A DNA stretch of 14,042 nt from JBDSLU01 sp039916225 (GTDB lineage Bacteria; Acidobacteriota; Vicinamibacteria; Vicinamibacterales; Vicinamibacteraceae), in NCBI GenBank assembly GCA_039916225.1, contig JBDSLU010000318.1:1-14042 (forward strand), read 5' to 3'. The translations under genes and the position numbers were made by a program. Of this stretch, positions 1 to 8,190 are shown in pieces. The first letter of the stretch is position 1. Each line of letters begins with the position of its first letter. Under the pieces are notes generated by a model. That model was not told the DNA's origin and did no database searches. It saw only the letters and a program-made list of their open reading frames with translations.

Positions 1-39
1 GCGCGTGAGAGCGCGGCCGCAACCAGGGAGACCCTCTGA
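1..39 (+). CDS. 3' end of an unidentified upstream gene (partial)
   Basis: Frame 1 is open from the first base of the window and reads ARESAAATRETL before a TGA at 37-39. The frame carries the AGGGAG ribosome-site-like string at 25-30. Its stop overlaps the proposed CTG start of the next gene as CTGA. This is the same overlap geometry seen elsewhere in the window (ATGA at 12067-12070 and 13055-13058), which is the main reason to believe the frame is coding. Only twelve residues are visible, so no function can be given. Alternatively the region is a noncoding leader and the open frame is chance. Confidence 0.35.
   Translation, partial: ARESAAATRETL
25..30 (+). promoter_or_regulatory. Ribosome binding site deciding the start of the PolX-like gene
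   Basis: AGGGAG lies 5 bases before CTG at 36-38 and 8 bases before ATT at 39-41. No ATG, GTG or TTG exists in this frame between the stop at 6-8 and GTG at 375, yet the translation from 36 onward looks like real coding sequence. The site therefore favours a non-canonical start at 36 over the far-downstream GTG. Confidence 0.45.
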
Positions 40-1727
40 TTTTCCGGAACCGACTGCCCTCCCCCGACGACGTAGCCGCCGCCCTGCGCCGGCTCTCCCG
101 CATCGCCGCCCTCCGTGGCGACGCCTCGGTTTCGGCCGCCTTCATCGACGCCGCCCGACACGCCGCGGACCTCACGCCGAAGGCACTCAAGGCCGCCCTC
201 GCCGATCCCGCGGGCACGTTCGATCCGGCCATCGCGCCGCAGCTCGGCGCCATCGCCAGCGCGGGCCCGGCCGCGGCGGTCTCGGCGGAAGAGTCCAGGC
301 TGCCCCGCGATCTCGCGGCCCTCGCCCGGACCGACACCATCGATCTCGCCACCCTCGACGGACACGCCGTCCACGTGGCCGCGGACCTGGCGGCGGCGTG
401 GCACGAGCGTCCCGCCGAAGACGTCGCCGCGACCGTCGCCGGACTCCGCGCCGGTCAGTCGCGCCTGCTGCTCGGCCGAGCCCTCGGCGCCATCGATGCC
501 CTGATCGACGTGATGCGGCGCGCGCAGCCCCGCCTGACGCTGCATCCGACCGGCGCACTCCGCCGTTTCGAGCCGACCATCGGCGACCTGTTGGTGCTCG
601 CCAGTGGAACCGACGCCAGCGCGGCCGTCGCCGCGTGGGCCGGCAGCCTGCCGGCAGCCGACGTCCGCTGGCGCAGCCGCGACGCCGCCACCTTCTTGTG
701 GGACGGCGAGGAGATCACGCTGCGCGCGGTGACCGAGCCGGGACTCGGCGCCGCGCTGCTCCACTACGCCGGCTCGCGCGCCCACCTCAGCCAGCTCGCC
801 GATCGGGCGCGCGGCCGCGGCCTGCGACTGACGCCGTTCGGCCTGTTCGACGGGCAGGGTGGGCTCGTGGCTGCGTCGTCCGAAGCCGATCTCTACGCCG
901 CGCTCGATCTGCCTCTCATCCCGCCGGAACGCCGGCACGGGCTCGACGAGATCGCCCTGGCCGAGCGCGGCGCCTTCCCGGCGGCGGTCACGGTCGGCGA
1001 CATCCAAGGCGATCTGCACACGCACACGCTGTGGAGCGACGGCCGCGACACGACCGAGACGGTGCTCCGTTCGGCGCGGGCCCTCGGCTACCGCTACCTC
1101 GCGATCACCGATCATTCGCCGACGTCGAAGGCGAGCCGCACCCTGTCGATCGACGGCATCGCCCAGCAGGCGAAGGAAATCGATCGGCTGCGCCCCGGCT
1201 ACCCGGAGCTGACCATCCTGCACGGGTGCGAGGTCGACATCCTGCCCGACGGCAGCCTCGACCTGCCGGACTCGGTGATGGCCGGCCTCGACATCGTGCT
1301 GGCGTCGCTGCACGACGCCGCCGGTCAGCCGCCCGAGCGGCTCCTCGAGCGCTACCTGGGGGCGATGGCCCACCCCCTCATCAGCCTCGTCACGCACCCG
1401 GCCAATCGCACGCCGGGCCGCGCCAACGGCTACCCGCTCGACTGGGACCGCTTCTTCACCGCCGCGCGCGATACCGGGACTGCCGTGGAGATCGACGGGG
1501 CGCCCGGCCATCTCGACCTCGACGGCCATCTGGCCCGGCAGGCCGTCGAAACAGGAGCGACGGTGGCCATCGACAGCGACGGCCACTTCGCCGAGCGGCT
1601 CGGCCGCCAGATGCGGATGGGCGTCGGCACGGCAGGCCGCGGTGGCGTCGAGGCCCGCCATGTCCTCAACGCCCGCAGTGTGGACGCGGTCCGCGCCTTC
1701 ATCGCCGACAAGCGGCGTCGCGCCTAG
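36..1727 (+). CDS. PolX-family paralog with degenerate polymerase domain and intact PHP domain
   Basis: The protein is about 563 residues if read from CTG 36. It aligns by eye along most of its length with the family X polymerase at 10322-12070. The N-terminal helical region (about residues 10-130) has lost recognisable helix-hairpin-helix GxG motifs. The palm motif GSLRRGAETSGDIDIL of the paralog appears as GALRRFEPTIGDLLVL, keeping one Asp (near 184) but replacing the second with Leu. The third acidic residue (QADLRLV in the paralog) is Thr (EITLRAV). Polymerase activity is therefore unlikely. The C-terminal PHP domain (about 325-560) keeps every expected metal ligand: DLHTHT, SDG, ITDHS, GCEVDIL, ASLHD, VTHP and DSDGH. 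PHP domains of bacterial PolX are known phosphoesterases or 3'-5' exonucleases, so this may be a nuclease or phosphatase built on a dead polymerase scaffold. The start is unusual. If GTG 375 were used, the product would be 450 residues and lack the N-terminal region. lolA begins 48 bases downstream. Confidence 0.85.
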   Translation: MIFRNRLPSPDDVAAALRRLSRIAALRGDASVSAAFIDAARHAADLTPKALKAALADPAGTFDPAIAPQLGAIASAGPAAAVSAEESRLPRDLAALARTDTIDLATLDGHAVHVAADLAAAWHERPAEDVAATVAGLRAGQSRLLLGRALGAIDALIDVMRRAQPRLTLHPTGALRRFEPTIGDLLVLASGTDASAAVAAWAGSLPAADVRWRSRDAATFLWDGEEITLRAVTEPGLGAALLHYAGSRAHLSQLADRARGRGLRLTPFGLFDGQGGLVAASSEADLYAALDLPLIPPERRHGLDEIALAERGAFPAAVTVGDIQGDLHTHTLWSDGRDTTETVLRSARALGYRYLAITDHSPTSKASRTLSIDGIAQQAKEIDRLRPGYPELTILHGCEVDILPDGSLDLPDSVMAGLDIVLASLHDAAGQPPERLLERYLGAMAHPLISLVTHPANRTPGRANGYPLDWDRFFTAARDTGTAVEIDGAPGHLDLDGHLARQAVETGATVAIDSDGHFAERLGRQMRMGVGTAGRGGVEARHVLNARSVDAVRAFIADKRRRA

Positions 1728-1759
1728 CCCCGATACATCCAAGGGCGGCGTCGCTGGTG

Positions 1760-1765
1760 TAGCAT
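1760..1765 (+). promoter_or_regulatory. Possible -10 box upstream of lolA
   Basis: TAGCAT fits the TANNNT pattern and ends 10 bases before the lolA ATG, which has no Shine-Dalgarno sequence. The identical hexamer in a similar context (GGTGGTAGCATC) sits upstream of murB at 6697-6702 on the - strand. No convincing -35 is seen at the right distance. If used, the lolA transcript would have almost no leader. Confidence 0.25.
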
Positions 1766-1775
1766 CCTTCAGCCC

Positions 1776-2501
1776 ATGCGATCTGCCCGTCACCGCTCGT
1801 TCCGCCACGGTCTGGCCGTCGCGATGGCAGCCCTGGCCGTCGCGGGTGCGGCGCTGGCGCCTCCCGTCGAAGCCGGGCCGCAGGCGCCTGCCGCAGCCCC
1901 GGCACCGGCCGAATCGGCCGCGTCCCTCGCGACGCGGCTGCAGACCCGCTACGACGGGATCAAGGACTTCACCGCCGACTTCACCCAGACCTACGAGGGT
2001 GGCGTCCTGCGCCGGAAGACGACGGAATCGGGCACGCTGCTGGTCAAGAAGCCGGGCCGGATGCGGTGGGAATACAAGACGCCGGACGAAAAGCTGTTCG
2101 TGGCCGACGGCCGCAAGATGTACGCGTGGATCCCGGCCGACCGTCAGGTCACGGTGAGCGCGCTGCCGTCCGACGACGCCCCGGCGACGCCGATCCTGTT
2201 CCTGCTCGGCCGCGGCCAGCTGACCCGGGACTTCACGCCGTCGCTGCCCGGCGCGATCGCCGGCGCTCCGGCCGACAGTGTCGCCCTGGCGCTCGTGCCG
2301 AAGACGCCGGTCCCCGATTACGACCGCCTGACGCTGGTCGTCGACCGCGCGACGCTCGGCCTGCGCATGCTCATCGCCCGCGATGGCCAGGGCGGCACCT
2401 CGACGTTCGTCTTCAGCAAGCTGAAGGAAAACGTCGGCCTGCCCGACACGCGCTTCGGCTTCACGATTCCCAAGGGAGCGGACGTTGTCGCGCAGGACTG
2501 A
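1776..2501 (+). CDS. lolA: Outer-membrane lipoprotein carrier LolA
   Basis: This 241-residue protein fits periplasmic LolA, which accepts mature lipoproteins from the inner-membrane LolCDE complex and carries them to the outer membrane. A basic start (RSARHRSFRHG) and a hydrophobic stretch at about 12-28 form a signal peptide, with cleavage probably near VEA-GP (residue 33). The mature part shows the family pattern: LQTRYDGIKDFTADFTQTY, then GTLLVKKPGRMRWEY, DEKLFVADGRKMYAWIP, a middle segment LLGRGQLTRDF, and FVFSKLKENVGLPDTRFGF near the end. Length is slightly above the usual of about 200 because of an Ala/Pro-rich linker after the signal peptide. The 3' end overlaps the secretin gene by 17 bases. 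That partner is itself a predicted lipoprotein and thus a possible LolA client. No LolB is seen here. Confidence 0.92.
   Translation: MRSARHRSFRHGLAVAMAALAVAGAALAPPVEAGPQAPAAAPAPAESAASLATRLQTRYDGIKDFTADFTQTYEGGVLRRKTTESGTLLVKKPGRMRWEYKTPDEKLFVADGRKMYAWIPADRQVTVSALPSDDAPATPILFLLGRGQLTRDFTPSLPGAIAGAPADSVALALVPKTPVPDYDRLTLVVDRATLGLRMLIARDGQGGTSTFVFSKLKENVGLPDTRFGFTIPKGADVVAQD
2472..2478 (+). promoter_or_regulatory. Ribosome binding site for the secretin TTG start
   Basis: AAGGGAG inside the end of lolA lies 6 bases before TTG 2485. It supports the TTG start, which also gives a complete lipoprotein signal peptide. Confidence 0.6.
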
Positions 2502-4368
2502 CCCCGGCCTGCGTCGCCTCGTCGCGGCCGGCGCCGCGGCGCTGCTGCTGGCCGGCGTCTCCGGCTGCGCCTCGACGACGAGCCTGCGCGCCGGCCGCGC
2601 CGCGGAGCGCCTCGAGGACTTCGACCGCGCCGTCGTCGAGTACGAGAAGGCGCTGCGAGCCCGACCCGACGACCTCACCGCGCGCCTGTCGCTGCAACGC
2701 GCCCAGATCCGCGCCGCCGCCTTCCACGACGAGCGCTCCCGTCACCTCGCCGGCACCGGCAAGCTCGAGGAAGCGCTGATCGAGCTGCAGATCGCGGCCG
2801 AGCTGAACCCCGCCAGCGGCGACATCGACAAGCGGTTGCGCGACCTGCGGGCCCAGCTCCGCGCCAAGCTGGCCGTCCGCACCGACGGCAAGACCCGGCT
2901 CCAGTCGTTGATCGAAGGCGCCGCCGACCTGCAGCCGACCGGTCTCGAGCTGCCCGCCGGCATCACCCTGGCCGACTCGCTGATCTTCCGCAACGCCAGC
3001 GTCCGCGACATCCTGACGGCGATCGGCCACTTCGCCGACATCAACGTCATCTTCGACCCGCAGTTCCGCGATCAGAACGTCACCGTCGACCTGCGCAAGA
3101 CGTCGCTGACCGACGCGCTGCAGGCGGTTACCGCCAGCACGCGCAACTTCTACAAGATCTCGGCGGCGAAGACGATCACGATCATCCCCGACACGCCGGC
3201 CAAGCGCCGCGAGTACGAGGACGAGATCATCCGCACGTTCTTCCTCAGCAACGCCGACGTCAAGGAGACGCTCGACCTGCTGCGCCTGGTGGTCGACAAC
3301 CGCCGCCTGTCCCCGGTGGCCGGCGTCAACGCCATCGCCATCAAGGACACGCCGGACAAGATCGCCGCCGCCGCCAAGGTGATCAGCGCGATCGACAAGG
3401 CGCGCGCCGAGGTCGTCATCGACGTCGAGCTGCTCGAGGTCGATCGCTCGCGGCTGCACGAGTACGGCTTGCAGATCGCCTCGCCGGGCTCGTTCGGCGT
3501 CGACGGCGGCCTGGACGCCAACCGGTCCGACCTGTCGCTGCGCGACCTGCGCTCGCTCACCTCGGCCGACGTGCTCGTGACCGGCCTGCCGGGTCTCTAC
3601 TACCGCCTGCTCAAGACCGACGGCGCCAGTCGGACCCTCGCCAACCCGCACCTGCGGACCTCGGATGGTGTCCCATCGTCGGCGCGCTTCGGCGAGGACG
3701 TCCCGGTGCCGAGCGTGACCTTCGCGCCCATCGCCTCGGGCGGCGTCAACCAGCAGCCGATTACCGCGTTCACCTACCGGACCGTCGGCGTCAACATCGA
3801 GATCACGCCGCGGCTGCACCACAACGACGACGTCTCGCTGCGGCTGAAGCTCGAAGTGAGCAGCCTGTCGGGCGTCGGCTTCAACAACCTGCCGACCTTC
3901 GGCACGCGCTACATAGAGACCACGATCCGCCTGCGCGACGGCGAGACCAACATGCTGGCCGGATTGATCCGCGACGAGGAACGGACGACGCTCGAAGGCG
4001 TTCCCGGCCTGAGCGACATCCCGATCATCGGCCGGCTGTTCGGGCACTCGCGCAAGGAAACCAAGCAGACCGACATCGTCCTGATGCTGACGCCGCGGAT
4101 CGTCCGCGTCCTCGATCTGGGGGTCGAGGATCTCCGGCCGTTCCGCGTCGGCCGTGACTCGAACGGCGGCGTCTACGAGCTGCCGCTGCCTTCGACGCAG
4201 CCGCTGCCCGCGGCGCCGCCGCAGGACGACGACGCCAGCGCACCGGCCAACATCTTCTCGCCAGGCACGCCGGTCGGCCCGCCCGGACAGATACGGCCGG
4301 TGCCGCAGCCGACGCAGCCGACGCGTCCGCCGACGACGCCGGTGCCGACGACCCGGCCGCCCGAGTAG
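2485..4368 (+). CDS. Lipoprotein secretin with N-terminal TPR region (GspD/PilQ superfamily)
   Basis: This 627-residue protein would form an outer-membrane secretin ring, as used by type II secretion or type IV pilus systems. Residues 1-27 are a lipoprotein signal peptide ending in the lipobox VSGC, with Cys28 as the lipidation site. A TPR-like helical part follows (about 36-125; AVVEYEKALRARPDD, LEEALIELQIAAELNP). Next is an N0/STN-like domain (about 173-238; SVRDILTAIGHFADINVIF) and a NolW-like domain (about 246-330). The secretin barrel (about 383-542) has the hallmark pieces RTLANPHLRTSDG, VGVNIEITPRL, LRDGETNMLAGLI, VPGLSDIPIIGRLFG and TDIVLMLTPRIV. The C-terminal tail (about 560-627) is Pro/Thr/Gln-rich and probably disordered. 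It starts at TTG inside lolA, so translation is probably coupled. No other secretion or pilus genes are in the window, so the exact system cannot be assigned. Confidence 0.9.
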   Translation: MSRRTDPGLRRLVAAGAAALLLAGVSGCASTTSLRAGRAAERLEDFDRAVVEYEKALRARPDDLTARLSLQRAQIRAAAFHDERSRHLAGTGKLEEALIELQIAAELNPASGDIDKRLRDLRAQLRAKLAVRTDGKTRLQSLIEGAADLQPTGLELPAGITLADSLIFRNASVRDILTAIGHFADINVIFDPQFRDQNVTVDLRKTSLTDALQAVTASTRNFYKISAAKTITIIPDTPAKRREYEDEIIRTFFLSNADVKETLDLLRLVVDNRRLSPVAGVNAIAIKDTPDKIAAAAKVISAIDKARAEVVIDVELLEVDRSRLHEYGLQIASPGSFGVDGGLDANRSDLSLRDLRSLTSADVLVTGLPGLYYRLLKTDGASRTLANPHLRTSDGVPSSARFGEDVPVPSVTFAPIASGGVNQQPITAFTYRTVGVNIEITPRLHHNDDVSLRLKLEVSSLSGVGFNNLPTFGTRYIETTIRLRDGETNMLAGLIRDEERTTLEGVPGLSDIPIIGRLFGHSRKETKQTDIVLMLTPRIVRVLDLGVEDLRPFRVGRDSNGGVYELPLPSTQPLPAAPPQDDDASAPANIFSPGTPVGPPGQIRPVPQPTQPTRPPTTPVPTTRPPE

Positions 4369-4372
4369 TCCC

Positions 4373-4384
4373 CGGCGCGCGCCG
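4373..4384. terminator. GC palindrome between convergent secretin and murA genes
   Basis: CGGCGCGCGCCG is a perfect 12-base palindrome starting 5 bases after the secretin stop. It could fold into a hairpin and act as a weak terminator for either strand. There is no T-tract, and such palindromes are common by chance at this GC content. Confidence 0.2.
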
Positions 4385-4396
4385 CACCCGGTCGCC

Positions 4397-4440
4397 CGAC
4401 GCGACTCAGCTCGGGGCGACGCGACTCAGCTCGGGGCGAC
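4397..4440. repeat. 20-bp direct tandem duplication across the murA stop
   Basis: The unit CGACGCGACTCAGCTCGGGG occurs at 4397-4416 and again, without mismatch, at 4417-4436. CGAC of a third unit follows at 4437-4440. The second copy contains the murA stop codon (TGA on the - strand at 4426-4428), so the first copy is a duplicate of the murA 3' end lying just beyond the gene. It looks like a slippage product. Confidence 0.9.
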
Positions 4441-5685
4441 GTCGACCGCCGCGCCGAGCGACTTGAGGCGCGCCACCACATCCGTGTAGCCGCGCTCGAC
4501 CGTCTCGAGCGGCCCCAGCGTGCTCTTCCCATCCGCCGCCAGCGCCGCGGCGATCAGGGCCATGCCCGACCGGAGATCGCGGCTGTCGAGCGCGCGGCCG
4601 CGGAGCTTCGTCACCCCCGACACGACGATGCGGTGCGGATCGCACAGGAAGAGATCGGCCCGCATGCCGGACATCTGCTCGAGCGCGAACAGCCGCAGCT
4701 CGTACATCCAGTCGTGGATCAGTGTCTCGCCTTCCGCCTGCGTCGCCAGCACGGTGACGAGGCTGACCATGTCGCTCGGGAAACCGGGCCACAGGCCGGT
4801 GGTCAGGCGGCTGATCGCCTGGACGCGCGACTCGTGCACTTTGAAGCCGTCCGACTCGAGCTCGACGTTCAGCTTCATCCGCTGCAGGACGGCGGTGATC
4901 GGCTCCATGTCGACGGCGCGGACGCCGCGGACCTCGGCGGTGCCGCCGGTGATGGCCGCCACGACCGCCCAGCTCCCCGCCTCGATGTAGTCGCCGTGCA
5001 GGCGATGCGTCGCGCCCGTGCGCGTCGAGCGCCCCTCGATGCGGATCGTCGACGTGCCGGCGCCTTCGATCGGCACCCCCATCGCCTGCAGGAACTCGCA
5101 CAGCTCGACGACGTGCGGTTCGGTGGCGGCATGCCGGATCTCGGTCGTCCCCTCGGCTGCGGCCGCGGCCAGCAACGCCGTCTCCGTCCCCGTGACCGAG
5201 GCCTCGTCGAGGTAGAACGACGCGCCCTTGAGGCCGTCCGGGGCATCCAGCTCGTAACCGGATTCCGAGACGACCCGGGCGCCGAGGGCCACGAGCGCCT
5301 GGACGTGCGTCGCGATCGTCCGCCGCGTCGGGAAGTCGCCGCCCGGCGGCGCCAGGCGGACCCGGCCGGTGCGGGCGAGGAGCGGCCCCATCAGCAGCAC
5401 CGAGCCGCGCAGCCGCCCGACCAGTTTCGGATCCGGCGTGTCGCTGGTGACCTTGGGCGTCGAAATCTCGAGTGTCGGCATGCCCAGCCCGCTGACGCGC
5501 GCCCCGACGCCGGTCAGCAGGTCGGCCATCACCCGGATGTCCGAGATGCGCGGCACGTTCTCGAGCCGGCACGGCCCTTCGCTGAGAAGGCAGGCGGCGA
5601 CCAGCGGGAGCGCCGAGTTCTTGTTGCCGTCGACGGTGATGCGGCCGGACAGTCGGCGGCCGCCTTCGATGAGGAGGGTGGACAT
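4426..5685 (-). CDS. murA: UDP-N-acetylglucosamine 1-carboxyvinyltransferase MurA, Asp-type active site
   Basis: This 419-residue cytoplasmic enzyme transfers enolpyruvate from PEP to UDP-GlcNAc, the first committed step of peptidoglycan synthesis. The length is normal for the family. Conserved residues include Lys22-Asn23 (DGNKNSALP), Asp305 (WPGFPSDM), Arg372 (DLRSGMALI) and the late VERGY motif (397-400). In the PGG loop the usual PGGC is PGGD: Asp117 stands at the position of E. coli Cys115, the residue alkylated by fosfomycin. Asp at this place is known from mycobacterial and chlamydial MurA, which are active and fosfomycin-insensitive. ATG 5685 has no Shine-Dalgarno (CCTCC lies upstream instead), and the gene follows murB by 29 bases, so it probably relies on the murB message. 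It is the last gene of the - strand cluster and is convergent with the secretin gene. Confidence 0.92.
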   Translation of the reverse strand: MSTLLIEGGRRLSGRITVDGNKNSALPLVAACLLSEGPCRLENVPRISDIRVMADLLTGVGARVSGLGMPTLEISTPKVTSDTPDPKLVGRLRGSVLLMGPLLARTGRVRLAPPGGDFPTRRTIATHVQALVALGARVVSESGYELDAPDGLKGASFYLDEASVTGTETALLAAAAAEGTTEIRHAATEPHVVELCEFLQAMGVPIEGAGTSTIRIEGRSTRTGATHRLHGDYIEAGSWAVVAAITGGTAEVRGVRAVDMEPITAVLQRMKLNVELESDGFKVHESRVQAISRLTTGLWPGFPSDMVSLVTVLATQAEGETLIHDWMYELRLFALEQMSGMRADLFLCDPHRIVVSGVTKLRGRALDSRDLRSGMALIAAALAADGKSTLGPLETVERGYTDVVARLKSLGAAVDVAPS

Positions 5686-5714
5686 GGTGGTGTAGGAGGC
5701 GGACCGGGGACGAA

Positions 5715-6668
5715 TCAGTCGAACTGACCGAGGTAGACGATCTCTTCGCGCAGGCGCACGCCGAAGCGCTCCGCCACGTCCCGCTGGCAGCGCTCGACCA
5801 GCGCGCGGATCTCGCGCGCCGTGGCGACGCCGTCGCGGACGATGAAGTTGCCGTGCAGCGGCGACACCTGGGCGCCGCCCTCACGAGCGCCCTTGAGCCC
5901 GGCGCGATCGACCAGCGCGCCAGCCGACCACGGGATGCCGTCGGGCACCCGATCGCGGGCCGGATCGGGGTTCTGGAAAATGCAGCCGGCGCTCGGCACG
6001 TCGAGCGGCTGGGTGCGCTTGCGATAGGCCAGCGACGCACGGGCGACGGCGCGCAGCGCGTCCGGCTCGCCGGTCGTCACCGTGAACACCGCGGACACCG
6101 CGATCTCGCCGGAGGTCTGCAGCCGGCTGCTGTCGTAGCCGAAGGCCATCTCCGCTGCGGGAACCGTGCGCAGGGCCCCGGCGCGATCGAGGATGCGGAC
6201 GTCGCGCACCAGGTCGCCGATGTTCACGCCCTTGAAGTGGGCGTTGCCGTGCAGCGCGCCGCCGACGGTGCCCGGCGTGCCCGCCCAGGCCTCCAGGCCG
6301 GCGAAGCCCTGCCCCACCAGCCAGCGGACCAGGCCGTTGATGGTGAGCCCGGCGCCGGCGCGGACGCCGGTCTCGTCCTGTCGGGAGACGGTACGGTCGC
6401 GGACGAGCACGACGACGCCGCGGACACCGCCGTCACCGACCAGCACGTTCGAGCCGCCGCCGAGGGGGGTCACCGCGAGGCCGGCGTCGCGCGCGACGCG
6501 GGCGATGGTCACCAGCTCGTCCTCGGTGCGCGCCTCGACCAGCAGGTCGGCTGCTCCTCCGACCTTGAAGGTGGTGAGCGGCGCCAGCGGCGCGTCGATG
6601 GTCACCCGATCCGCACCCAGTCGTTGCTCGAGCTGGCTGGCGACGGCTTGAGTCGGAAGCGCGGTCAT
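5715..6668 (-). CDS. murB: UDP-N-acetylenolpyruvoylglucosamine reductase MurB (type II)
   Basis: This 317-residue FAD enzyme reduces UDP-GlcNAc-enolpyruvate to UDP-MurNAc with NADPH, directly after MurA. FAD-binding motifs are PLGGGSNVLVGDGGVRG (68-84) and AGTPGTVGGALHGNA (129-143). Substrate and catalytic motifs are GYDSSRLQ (177-184), YRKRTQPLDVPSAGCIFQNP (215-234) and a C-terminal REEIVYLG with Glu309. The proton-donor position, Ser229 in E. coli, is Cys229 here. The short loop between the motifs and the lack of the type I insertion point to a type II enzyme. ATG 6668 is chosen because the family similarity begins soon after it. An in-frame GTG at 6686 is possible and would sit 10 bases after a TAGCAT box. 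There are 95 noncoding bases between mpl and murB, so a second promoter within the cluster is conceivable. Confidence 0.93.
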   Translation of the reverse strand: MTALPTQAVASQLEQRLGADRVTIDAPLAPLTTFKVGGAADLLVEARTEDELVTIARVARDAGLAVTPLGGGSNVLVGDGGVRGVVVLVRDRTVSRQDETGVRAGAGLTINGLVRWLVGQGFAGLEAWAGTPGTVGGALHGNAHFKGVNIGDLVRDVRILDRAGALRTVPAAEMAFGYDSSRLQTSGEIAVSAVFTVTTGEPDALRAVARASLAYRKRTQPLDVPSAGCIFQNPDPARDRVPDGIPWSAGALVDRAGLKGAREGGAQVSPLHGNFIVRDGVATAREIRALVERCQRDVAERFGVRLREEIVYLGQFD

Positions 6669-6696
6669 CGCCTGATCGTGGGCCACGGCGGCACCG

Positions 6697-6702
6697 ATGC
6701 TA
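6697..6702 (-). promoter_or_regulatory. Possible -10 box in the mpl-murB gap
   Basis: TAGCAT on the - strand, in the context GGTGGTAGCATC, matches the hexamer before lolA. It ends 28 bases before the murB ATG and 10 bases before an alternative GTG start at 6686. No clear -35 is visible. It could give murB-murA a transcript independent of mpl. Confidence 0.22.
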
Positions 6703-6763
6703 CCACCGGGTCGCCGCACCGCCAGTGGCCGTCCGCCCCCCCGTCGTGTGGGCGAAGGCGGGC

Positions 6764-8167
<1,404 letters not shown>

Positions 8168-8177
8168 CGTGATGCGT

Positions 8178-8184
8178 CTCCCCC
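8178..8184 (-). promoter_or_regulatory. Ribosome binding site for mpl GTG start
   Basis: GGGGGAG on the - strand lies 10 bases before GTG 8167, in the 23-base gap after ldcA. The spacing is a little long, but no ATG competes. Confidence 0.45.
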
Positions 8185-8190
8185 TGCGGA

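Noticed and set aside
5..1762. 585-codon open frame overlapping the PolX-like gene in another frame
   Set aside because: The translation is almost entirely Arg/Pro/Ala/Gly with no recognisable motifs, while the +1-shifted frame carries a complete PHP domain.
2461..4047. 528-codon antisense frame over the secretin
   Set aside because: The product is a low-complexity Val/Asp/Gln/Arg/Gly mixture typical of antisense reading of GC-rich genes. The sense frame is a clear secretin.
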